Assembly: GCA_947177105.1 (NCBI GenBank) | Contig: CAMWTF010000165.1 | Coordinates: forward strand, 1-6,094 | DNA length: 6,094 nucleotides | Source: an uncultured Lachnospiraceae bacterium | GTDB lineage: Bacteria; Bacillota; Clostridia; Lachnospirales; Lachnospiraceae | Direction of reading: 5' to 3' | Part shown: positions 1 to 5,434 of the stretch, piece by piece | How the letters are laid out: the number at the start of each line of letters is the position of its first letter | How positions within the stretch are numbered: position 1 is the first letter of the stretch | Program-made: the position numbers and the translations under genes | The notes under the pieces: generated by a model | What the model was told of the DNA's origin: nothing | What the model saw: only the letters and a program-made list of their open reading frames with translations | Databases searched by the model: none

Positions 1-29
1 TTCATAGATATACTAATAAGTATAGGCAT

Positions 30-54
30 CCGCAGATCCTGTGTGAATCTGCGG
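30..54 (+). other. Stem-loop in the leader of the sipL-like gene
   Basis: CCGCAGAT (30-37) and ATCTGCGG (47-54) are perfect 8-base inverted repeats around a 9-base loop. The hairpin ends 10 bases before the AGGAGG ribosome binding site of the gene starting at 81. No T-run follows, so it does not look like an intrinsic terminator. It could stabilise the message or be the end of an upstream feature that the window cuts off. Confidence 0.4.
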
Positions 55-80
55 GGCGGTAAACAGGAGGTAGTTTTTTT

Positions 81-1643
81 GTGGAACTGATTAAGAAAAA
101 TATACATATGGACCGCGTCAGGACCCAGGCAGTATCCCAGATCACGCTGGAGGAGGATATGAATATCCCGGACCAGAAGCCGGATGTGAGCAGCCTGTGC
201 TTTGACAGGGCCTCCGTGATGATCGATGAAGTAAAGCCCTACACGGACTATGTGCAGGTGCGGGGGAGACTGTGTTTTGCAGTGCTGTACCATACCCAGG
301 AGGAGGGCTGCGGCCTGGTGACGCTGGAGGGCAAGATTCCCTTTGAGGAAAAGATCAATATGCAGGGTGTTCAGGGAAGCGATATGGTGCATGTACAGAA
401 TACGCTGGAGGACCTGAGCGTGGGCATCATAAATTCCCGCAAACTCAGCATCCAGGCGGTGGTGATGCTGACGGCCCTGGTACAGGAGCTCTATGACGAG
501 GAGGCGCCCATCGGTCTCTACGGGGAGGACAATGCGGAGTACCGCCGCACCCCGGTGGAGGTGGCCCAGATTGCCATCTGCAAGAACGATATTTTCCGGG
601 TAAAGGAAGAGATCCCCCTGCCTGCCAGCTATCCGAACATGTTCCAGATCCTTTGGAGCAGCCTGGCTCTGGATGATGTGGAGTGCAAACCCCTGGAAGA
701 AAAACTGGCGCTACAGGGAGACCTGCATCTGTTCCTGCTGTATGAGGGCGAGGGGGAGGAACATCCCGTGCGCTCCTTTGAGACCACGCTGCCTTTCAGC
801 GGCATGATGGAATGTCATGGCAGCAAGGACGGCATGATTCCCGACATTCAATTCATGATGGGGCAGCAGGACCTGGATATCCGCCCGGATCTGGACGGGG
901 AGGAGAGGATCGTCGGTCTGGAGACAGTGCTGGATATTGACATACGGCTTTATGAGGAGGAACAGACAGAGATTCTGACGGACATCTATGGAGTGACCAA
1001 GGAGCTTACCACTATCAGCAGACCCGCGTCCCTGCGGCGGCTCCTGTCCAGAGTAAACGGCAAGATGAAGGTGAATGACCATGTGCGCATCCAGAACAGG
1101 GATGCGGGAATCCTTCAACTGCTGCACAGTCAGGGCACGGTACAGCCGGATCGGCAGGAGGTGACGGAGGCCGGGCTGGAACTGTGGGGGAGCCTGCAGG
1201 TGAAGGTGCTGTATATCACCGGGGCGGACGATATGCCCTATGCCAGCACGACGGCCCAGATTCCCTATCACTACACATTGGAGATACCGGGCCTGGAAAA
1301 AGAGGATATCTGCGATGTGAAGTGCAGCGTGGAACAGCTGCAGGTGACCATGCTGGACGGTGAGGAGATGGATGTGAAGGCTGTGCTGGTCTTTGGCACC
1401 ATCGCTTTCCGCAATATTCCGCTGGAACTGATAGGGGATGTGATAGCAGCTCCGCTGGATACCCATAAGCTGGGCACACTGCCCGGCATGACCATCTACA
1501 TTGTAAAGCCCGGAGATAATCTGTGGAACATCGGCAAGCGCTATTACCTGCCGGTGGACCAGCTGCGGGAACTCAACGAACTGACCAGTGACGAGCTTAC
1601 GCCGGGCCAGAAGCTCCTGGTGGTCAAGGGCTGCATGGTATAA
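81..1643 (+). CDS. sipL: SipL-like spore morphogenesis protein (three SPOCS/DUF3794 repeats plus LysM)
   Basis: This 520-residue protein matches the layout of SipL, the clostridial SpoIVA-interacting protein that helps anchor and encase the spore coat around the forespore in the mother cell. Three repeats are visible by eye, each with a G-x-L...LY core followed by a (I/L)P(F/Y) step and a closing G: residues about 57-97, 207-247 and 364-404. These fit three SPOCS (DUF3794) domains. Residues about 470-516 form a LysM domain (YIVKPGDNLWNIGKRYY ... LTPGQKLLVV); in Clostridioides difficile SipL the LysM domain is what contacts SpoIVA. The N-terminus (ELIKKNIHMDR...) is typical of the family. The start is GTG at 81, chosen because AGGAGG lies at 65-70 with a 10-base spacer and because the next ATG (108) would remove conserved N-terminal residues. 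It appears to end a transcription unit, since a strong terminator follows 20 bases after the stop. A mother-cell sigma factor would be expected but is not proven here. Confidence 0.9.
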   Translation: MELIKKNIHMDRVRTQAVSQITLEEDMNIPDQKPDVSSLCFDRASVMIDEVKPYTDYVQVRGRLCFAVLYHTQEEGCGLVTLEGKIPFEEKINMQGVQGSDMVHVQNTLEDLSVGIINSRKLSIQAVVMLTALVQELYDEEAPIGLYGEDNAEYRRTPVEVAQIAICKNDIFRVKEEIPLPASYPNMFQILWSSLALDDVECKPLEEKLALQGDLHLFLLYEGEGEEHPVRSFETTLPFSGMMECHGSKDGMIPDIQFMMGQQDLDIRPDLDGEERIVGLETVLDIDIRLYEEEQTEILTDIYGVTKELTTISRPASLRRLLSRVNGKMKVNDHVRIQNRDAGILQLLHSQGTVQPDRQEVTEAGLELWGSLQVKVLYITGADDMPYASTTAQIPYHYTLEIPGLEKEDICDVKCSVEQLQVTMLDGEEMDVKAVLVFGTIAFRNIPLELIGDVIAAPLDTHKLGTLPGMTIYIVKPGDNLWNIGKRYYLPVDQLRELNELTSDELTPGQKLLVVKGCMV

Positions 1644-1662
1644 GAAAATCATAGAAGTGTAC

Positions 1663-1710
1663 CACATAAAAAGACGGGAACCCGTAAAGGGTTTCCGCCT
1701 TTTTTATGTG
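1663..1710. terminator. Bidirectional intrinsic terminator between convergent genes
   Basis: Arms 1663-1683 and 1689-1710 are inverted repeats with only small mismatches around a 5-base loop (GTAAA). The core is GGGAACCC / GGGTTTCC, with an A-tract on the left and a T-tract (1700-1705) on the right. Because the A- and T-tracts are part of the stem, each strand sees a GC-rich hairpin followed by Ts. It sits between the stop of the sipL-like gene (1643) and the stop of the minus-strand gene (1756), so it can end both transcripts. Confidence 0.9.
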
Positions 1711-1720
1711 ACTTATTCAC

Positions 1721-1757
1721 GATAACAGAAAATCCGCAGAGCATGCCTTCTGTTATC
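1721..1757 (-). other. Hairpin overlapping the stop codon of the minus-strand gene
   Basis: GATAACAGAA (1721-1730) and TTCTGTTATC (1748-1757) are perfect 10-base inverted repeats around a 17-base loop. The right arm includes two bases of the TGA stop (1756-1758, read on the minus strand). Read from that gene, this AT-rich hairpin comes first and the strong terminator at 1663-1710 follows 10 bases later. It may be a 3'-end stability element or an accessory terminator; the stem is too AT-rich and lacks a following T-run for a strong terminator. Confidence 0.5.
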
Positions 1758-2346
1758 AGCCTGCGTCCTCAGCCATCTTGTCAAAGCCGGACAAAACGGC
1801 ATCATAGGTCTGCTGGCAGATGCTGGGAAGATTTCCGCCCCATTTCTTCTCAGCCTGCTTGTAGCCCTTCTCAAAAGCAGCACGCATCTTATCGACCTTG
1901 TCGGGATCGCCGCCAGTCAAAGCCGTGGCAAAGCTCAGGATACGGTCGGAGGTCTGCTTTACGCCCCAGTAGCCGTCCTCAGCGATGTCCTTCTGGGCCT
2001 GCAGCCGGGTGGCAGGATCAACCTTGTAGTTGCCGCTGCGCAGGAACTGCCAGATATCATTGGCCTGCCCGTAGGCGGTGGACTGCTTGCTCATCATCTG
2101 CTCTACCAGGCTTCTCAGCTGGGAGGTGCGTGCCTCAGCATCCGCCTTCAACTGATTTATCACGCTGGTGTTAGGCGTGTAGGTCTTCTTGGCAGAATCT
2201 GTGGTCTCCGCAGAGCGCTCATATACCACGCCGCTGCCCTCGGCTGTGGTGGTGCTCTTTGCGGTCTCTGCGGCCGTGGATTCCCTGGCAGCAGTTGTGT
2301 AACTGCTATAGGCGGCCTGTGTTGATGTAACTCCGTTTACATTCAT
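1756..2346 (-). CDS. Uncharacterised 196-residue protein, probable motility (sigma-28) regulon member
   Basis: I do not recognise a characterised function. Residues 1-57 are rich in Ser, Thr and Ala and look disordered. Residues about 60-100 are helical and polar. Residues about 115-193 form a compact domain containing EDGYWGVKQTSDRI, then ATALTGGDPDKV, then FEKGYKQAEKKWGG-LP and a final amphipathic helix. That last stretch (R-I-x-x-FA-x-x-x-x-GGDP ... GY/F-x-x-A ... G-x-LP) reminds me of the DUF5610 family, from memory only. There is no signal peptide or membrane segment. The start is ATG at 2346, with AGAAGG (complement of 2352-2357) 5 bases upstream. A sigma-28-like promoter lies about 85 bases upstream, which suggests co-expression with flagellar genes. 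It is convergent with the sipL-like gene and shares its terminator. It is clearly coding, with a protein-like composition along its full length. Confidence 0.85.
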   Translation of the reverse strand: MNVNGVTSTQAAYSSYTTAARESTAAETAKSTTTAEGSGVVYERSAETTDSAKKTYTPNTSVINQLKADAEARTSQLRSLVEQMMSKQSTAYGQANDIWQFLRSGNYKVDPATRLQAQKDIAEDGYWGVKQTSDRILSFATALTGGDPDKVDKMRAAFEKGYKQAEKKWGGNLPSICQQTYDAVLSGFDKMAEDAG

Positions 2347-2361
2347 ATTGACCTTCTTTCC

Positions 2362-2375
2362 GGCGCTATAGCGCC
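2362..2375 (-). other. Perfect 14-bp palindrome next to the ribosome binding site
   Basis: GGCGCTATAGCGCC is its own reverse complement. In the leader RNA of the minus-strand gene it can fold as a 5-bp GC stem with a TATA loop, ending 4 bases before the AGAAGG ribosome binding site. On the plus strand it is followed by six Ts (2376-2381), so it could also act as a small terminator for antisense transcription. As DNA it could be a protein-binding dyad. The sequence does not distinguish these options. Confidence 0.5.
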
Positions 2376-2384
2376 TTTTTTGTT

Positions 2385-2402
2385 CGCATCATCCGTGATG
2401 CG
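2385..2402 (-). other. Leader stem-loop (7-bp stem, 4-base loop)
   Basis: CGCATCA (2385-2391) and TGATGCG (2396-2402) pair perfectly around the four bases TCCG. It lies within the expected 5' leader of the minus-strand gene, between the sigma-28-like promoter and the palindrome at 2362-2375. A 10-bp palindrome, GTATCGATAC, follows directly at 2403-2412. The leader is therefore unusually dense in dyads. Confidence 0.45.
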
Positions 2403-2408
2403 GTATCG
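2397..2408 (+). repeat. 12-base direct repeat, copy 1 (copy 2 at 2732-2743)
   Basis: GATGCGGTATCG occurs at 2397-2408 and again at 2732-2743, in the same orientation and 335 bases apart. Each copy overlaps a separate inverted repeat (the stem-loop at 2385-2402 and the palindrome at 2739-2760). Together they bracket the minus-strand coding-like remnant. They may mark the ends of an inserted or rearranged stretch, or be two copies of a binding site, or be coincidence. Confidence 0.4.
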
Positions 2409-2429
2409 ATACAGATACTTGTATGGTAT

Positions 2430-2456
2430 ATTTCGGCAAAAATCACAAAATATTTA
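2430..2456 (-). promoter_or_regulatory. Sigma-28 (SigD/FliA)-like promoter
   Basis: On the minus strand, TAAA (complement of 2453-2456) is followed after exactly 15 bases by GCCGAAAT (complement of 2430-2437). The motility sigma factor consensus is TAAA-N15-GCCGATAA or GCCGATAT, so the -35 and the spacing match exactly and the -10 has one mismatch to the Bacillus form. Transcription would start near 2423, giving a leader of about 77 bases before the ATG at 2346. Confidence 0.7.
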
Positions 2457-2466
2457 TAGACGTAAA

Positions 2467-2730
2467 TCATCTTTTCAAAAAGTTTATGTATCTCTGAGAA
2501 ATCATTTCCCCATTAGTAAAGTAAACCGGATAAAATGACCCATTCGCTTCATTATACTGCAAAATAACCCCGCCATACTTGTAACGATTATCGGCGCAAA
2601 TTACAATATAAAACCACATAAGAGACACTGTGTAGATATACCGTTGTCTGTCCCGGTACACATGCCATTTATCCCAGATCGTGGACAGCGGCAAAGCGGT
2701 TGGATATGTTGTGGGCGTATAAATACGGAT
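2467..2730 (-). pseudogene. Coding-like minus-strand remnant or short unrecognised gene
   Basis: The minus strand reads about 87 codons to a TGA at 2467 with a convincing protein-like composition: ...STIWDKWHVYRDRQRYIY, then WFYIVICADNRYKYGGVILQ, ending in NGEMISQRYINFLKR. It is rich in Tyr, Trp, Asn and Arg, unlike a random shadow frame. The codons are more AT-rich at the third position than in the neighbouring genes. I see no convincing start: possible TTG (2694), GTG (2661) and ATG (2619) codons all lack a ribosome binding site. The open frame continues into the LytTR gene, but there it becomes shadow-like. The simplest reading is the C-terminal end of a lost gene; a short real gene of 50 to 76 residues is possible. 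I do not recognise the family. Confidence 0.35.
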
Positions 2731-2738
2731 GGATGCGG

Positions 2739-2760
2739 TATCGCAGGCCGGCCTGCGATA
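2739..2760. repeat. 22-bp perfect palindrome upstream of the LytTR gene
   Basis: The half-site TATCGCAGGCC (2739-2749) is followed at once by its exact reverse complement (2750-2760), with the 8-bp core GGCCGGCC. It ends 18 bases before the ATG at 2779 and only 3 bases before the purine-rich GGAGAAGAGG stretch that holds the ribosome binding site. As DNA it could be an operator for a dimeric regulator; as RNA it would form a 9-bp stem with a CCGG loop. It is not the direct-repeat type of site normally bound by LytTR domains. Confidence 0.75.
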
Positions 2761-2778
2761 TGCGGAGAAGAGGTAAGA

Positions 2779-3600
2779 ATGGACGAAAAGAGGGAGCTTG
2801 TCAGGAGGACCATGCAGATTGTCAAAGATATTTTCCAAAAGAACACACGGGCGGTCTCGTACTGTAAGGGTAATATGGAATGGCGGTTCAACCATATGTC
2901 CGGCTATGGTCTGTATTGTCCCTCTGTCAGGAAAGCGCTGCAGGGATGCGGGGGGGAGGACCGGCGGATTCGCCATCATCAGTACCATGTGCAGACCATC
3001 ACGGATCAGGTGCATCTGGTGAGCGGCCTTTTCTGTATAGTTTCCGGACAGGAAGGAGAGGACTCCCAAGGGACCTGGGGGCTTCAAGGAACCCAGGGGC
3101 TTCAAGGAACCCCCTATGAGATAATGGTCTGCATGTCGGACGGCTTGGCGGAGTGCGTCCATGTCTATGGCGTAAGGACGGCCAGGCTTCTGTGCAAGGT
3201 ACAGGGAATTCATGAAGAGGTATTCTTTTTGGAGGAGGCGGAGGTCCTCTACATTGAATCCGCCCACAACAATGTGATATGGCATTGCCGGGGATATCAG
3301 GTGGAGAGCAGGGACTCCCTCAAGCGTCTGGAGCAATGCCTGCCGGAGCGCTTTATACGCATCCACAGAGGCTACATCATCAACACGGAGCAGATTCACA
3401 GCATCAGAAGCAACGAGGTACATATGTCCAACGGCGACACACTGATTATTCCTATGCGAAACAGCGCCAGTATGCGCAGGATCCTGCTGGCACAGATGGA
3501 AAAGGTTCTTTTGTCCCCGGAGGGAACACATTCCTCCCAAAAGCTGGAATCTGACATTGCGGATGGATTACAATTCCCAGTGCAACGGACAGTTACCTGA
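2779..3600 (+). CDS. LytTR-family transcriptional regulator with non-receiver N-terminal domain
   Basis: This 273-residue protein carries a LytTR DNA-binding domain at about residues 146-240. The hallmarks are VFFLEEAEVLYIES, LKRLEQCLPERFIRIHRGYIIN (here shown as adjoining parts around residues 182-202), then the NGD turn near 218 and the IPM strand near 224. The N-terminal part (about 1-97, with a SYCKGNMEWRFN segment and a VQTITDQVHLVSGLFCIVSG segment) is not a phospho-acceptor receiver domain. It may be a small ligand-sensing fold (PAS- or NTF2/SnoaL-like), but I cannot place it. Residues 98-112 form a collagen-like insert. The start at 2779 is chosen for the GGAGAAGAGG stretch 5 bases upstream and because the preceding in-frame 45 codons read as low-quality sequence overlapping the minus-strand remnant and the palindrome. 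It has the same orientation as the next two genes, 122 bases upstream with no terminator visible, so it is the obvious candidate for their regulator. LytTR proteins often control toxins, bacteriocins and surface factors. Confidence 0.85.
   Translation: MDEKRELVRRTMQIVKDIFQKNTRAVSYCKGNMEWRFNHMSGYGLYCPSVRKALQGCGGEDRRIRHHQYHVQTITDQVHLVSGLFCIVSGQEGEDSQGTWGLQGTQGLQGTPYEIMVCMSDGLAECVHVYGVRTARLLCKVQGIHEEVFFLEEAEVLYIESAHNNVIWHCRGYQVESRDSLKRLEQCLPERFIRIHRGYIINTEQIHSIRSNEVHMSNGDTLIIPMRNSASMRRILLAQMEKVLLSPEGTHSSQKLESDIADGLQFPVQRTVT
3066..3114 (+). repeat. 18-base tandem repeat encoding collagen-like Gly-X-Y triplets
   Basis: GGGGCTTCAAGGAACCC occurs exactly at 3078-3094 and 3096-3112, an 18-base period, with a degraded third copy just before (CAAGGGACCTG). 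In the reading frame of the LytTR gene it encodes GTWGLQGTQGLQGTP, five Gly-X-Y triplets at residues 98-112. It lies between the N-terminal domain and the LytTR domain, so it probably behaves as a linker that grew by slippage. Confidence 0.8.
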
Positions 3601-3722
3601 CAGCATTTCCCGCATAGCGCACGGATCCATGTCTGGATGCTTCAGCGGCCAGATGATGATTGCGGCCCGTGTGCCTGAAGGGAGTATGTGAAAACTCAAA
3701 TAGTAGAAACGGAGGAATTATC

Positions 3723-5405
3723 ATGGCAATGGAGTACGATGTAAATGCTGAGAAACAGTTGGTAGTCAGGAAAGGCGCGAAGAACGAGAGCTATGATCTG
3801 ACAAAGCCCATGAGTGAGAATGCGCTCATGGTCAAGGAGGAAAAGCAGGATATCCTGCATCAGATGGATCTGCCCACAGTGATTTCCAACCTGAATACCA
3901 CGGTGGATTTGCTGAACATCTCTTACCATGCGGTGTACGGCTTCCCGGAGCAGTCCCAGGTGTTTGGCCTGCAAAAGAGCATTATGGATCTGAACGACAA
4001 GGGTATCATAGTGGTGACGGATTTCAAGGATCAGTCATCCGTGGTGGTGGCGGAATTGGTGGGCGTCTACAGATGGCTGATAAAGGGCATGGAAAGCGTG
4101 GCCATCAGCAAGCTGGAGAATTTTGCAAGCCGAGCGGCAGGTATGAGCGAGCAGGCCATGGAGATGGCGGACGGATATCAGACCGCTGCCGACAGGACTG
4201 CTGCCGTATTGCGGAAGGTTATGGATCAGAACGCAGCGCAAGTGGAAAAAAGCGCTAACCTCACCAAGATGATGAATGAGTTGGAGGCGGCCCAGGCCAA
4301 TGTAGAAGCGCTCCAGAAATCTGTGGAGGAAAGCTTAAGCGGGCTGCAGAAGGAGTATAACCGTCTGATCAAGGTAGATGATGACGAACGAAGCCACAAG
4401 AAGACCATGGATATCATGGGGGCAGTGTTCGGATTTCTGGGAGCCGCGGTTTCTGTGGCCTCATCGGCGCTGGGAGTCGGGGCTGCGTCTCAATCCGGGG
4501 CTCTGGCTGAAGCCAGCAGACGCAGAGAGCAGGAGTACGATGCGGCGGAAAAGCAGAAAAAGGATCTGGAGAATCAGCTGCGGGAGAAGGAGAACGAGAT
4601 TACAGGGCTGGAGCAGAAACTGCGGGATCTGGTAGCCCAGGAGGAGCAGGCGGAAGAGGCAGAGAAGGAGAAGTTGAAAAAGGAGATCTCCGACACCAGG
4701 AACAAAATCACCAGTGCCAGAAAGGAAAAGGAGCGTCTGGAAAATGACAAAAAAGCCGCCGGCGATATGCTTGAGAGACTGGGCGATATGCTGAAGAAAC
4801 AGGGGGAGCAGATGCAGCAAAGCGCGATAAGCAGTGCAGATGCCAGCCAGTTCCGGGCGGAACAGATGAGCGCCATCTATACGGAGATCATGAACCTGGA
4901 GAAGCAGAAGGCGGAGCAGGTGGGTCTGCTGGCAAAGTATGCCAAGCAGATGGAGGCCACCGTCATCGACCAGCATTCCACCGAGGCGGCGATCCAGTCC
5001 CTGATTCTGGCGGTTTCCTGCCTGAAAAAGTCCGTGGTGGCACTGAAGGATATCGCTCTGTTCTGGTCGTCCCTGGAGAGAAGCTGCCGGGCTCTGGCGG
5101 ATGCCACCTTTAAGGACGATATCAAGGCTCTGCAGTCCGCGGACAAGGCGGATCGCATCGAGGCATACCAGAGCGCCGAGATCATGTATCCCATCGCGTC
5201 CTATATGGCAAAGTGGGTGGCCATCCTGTCGGTGAGCCGGGAATATCTAGCTGCGGCGGAAAAGACCAGGAAACATTTGAACGAAACAGTTACCGACTCC
5301 GATTCCGTGACCATGTCCCGGGAGGACCATTGGAATCTGGCCTCCAGACTGGCAGGCGAAGTTGGCGATATCCTCACCCAGCAGGTGGCGGCCAGCGCAA
5401 AATAA
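3723..5405 (+). CDS. Putative alpha-helical pore-forming toxin subunit (HBL/Cry6/XaxA-like architecture)
   Basis: This 560-residue protein is predicted to be almost entirely helical. Residues about 30-90 are amphipathic; 110-225 form long helices (KGMESVAISKLENFASRAAG onward). Residues 230-256 (DIMGAVFGFLGAAVSVASSA...) are a Gly/Ala-rich hydrophobic segment. Residues about 264-369 are a strongly charged coiled coil rich in Glu and Lys, and 409-514 are further helices including ALFWSSLERSCRALAD. Helices flanking one central hydrophobic segment, with a late W-containing helix, is the plan of alpha-pore-forming toxins such as HblB/NheB, Cry6Aa and XaxA/YaxA. There is no signal peptide, as in ClyA and XaxA. 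It is longer than XaxA (about 400 residues), mostly because of the coiled coil. The start at 3723 has GGAGG at 3711-3715 with a 7-base spacer; the upstream in-frame codons from 3660 lack this. The stop is 29 bases before the next gene, indicating an operon. Alternatives are an intracellular structural coiled-coil protein or a phage-like factor. The coding call is secure; the function is inferred. Confidence 0.9.
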   Translation: MAMEYDVNAEKQLVVRKGAKNESYDLTKPMSENALMVKEEKQDILHQMDLPTVISNLNTTVDLLNISYHAVYGFPEQSQVFGLQKSIMDLNDKGIIVVTDFKDQSSVVVAELVGVYRWLIKGMESVAISKLENFASRAAGMSEQAMEMADGYQTAADRTAAVLRKVMDQNAAQVEKSANLTKMMNELEAAQANVEALQKSVEESLSGLQKEYNRLIKVDDDERSHKKTMDIMGAVFGFLGAAVSVASSALGVGAASQSGALAEASRRREQEYDAAEKQKKDLENQLREKENEITGLEQKLRDLVAQEEQAEEAEKEKLKKEISDTRNKITSARKEKERLENDKKAAGDMLERLGDMLKKQGEQMQQSAISSADASQFRAEQMSAIYTEIMNLEKQKAEQVGLLAKYAKQMEATVIDQHSTEAAIQSLILAVSCLKKSVVALKDIALFWSSLERSCRALADATFKDDIKALQSADKADRIEAYQSAEIMYPIASYMAKWVAILSVSREYLAAAEKTRKHLNETVTDSDSVTMSREDHWNLASRLAGEVGDILTQQVAASAK

Positions 5406-5434
5406 ACGGGCAACTTTTTATAGGAAGGGATTAT

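Noticed and set aside
1..29. Possible mother-cell sigma-E/K promoter upstream of the sipL-like gene (CATAGATA, TATAGG)
   Set aside because: The matches to the -10 and -35 consensus are partial and spacing is not convincing; the true promoter may lie outside the window.
711..1667. Long minus-strand open frame opposite the sipL-like gene
   Set aside because: It is a His/Gln/Leu-rich shadow of a well-supported gene, with no ribosome binding site or recognisable domain.
2700..2728. Housekeeping promoter for the LytTR gene (TTGGAT at 2700, TATAAA at 2718)
   Set aside because: The spacer is only 12 bases; the TATAAA, inside a CGTAT-AA-ATACG dyad, may still be a -10 but has no matching -35.
2644..2778. 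In-frame N-terminal extension of the LytTR gene from an ATG at 2644
   Set aside because: No ribosome binding site, no protein-like composition, and it would translate through the palindrome and over the minus-strand remnant; the ATG at 2779 has a good site.
3660..3722. Extension of the first toxin-like gene to a TTG at 3660
   Set aside because: The upstream codons include the ribosome binding site GGAGG itself, which serves the ATG at 3723 with a 7-base spacer.
3601..3722. LytTR-type direct repeats upstream of the toxin-like genes (GCGGCC at 3645 and 3662; GGAT at 3623 and 3635)
   Set aside because: The repeats are short and their spacing (17 and 12 bases) does not fit the usual LytTR half-site spacing of about 21 to 22 bases.
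4461..4976. Minus-strand Leu-rich open frame that looks like a membrane protein
   Set aside because: It is the antisense of the Glu/Lys-rich coiled coil, which always reads as Leu/Phe/Ser-rich on the other strand.
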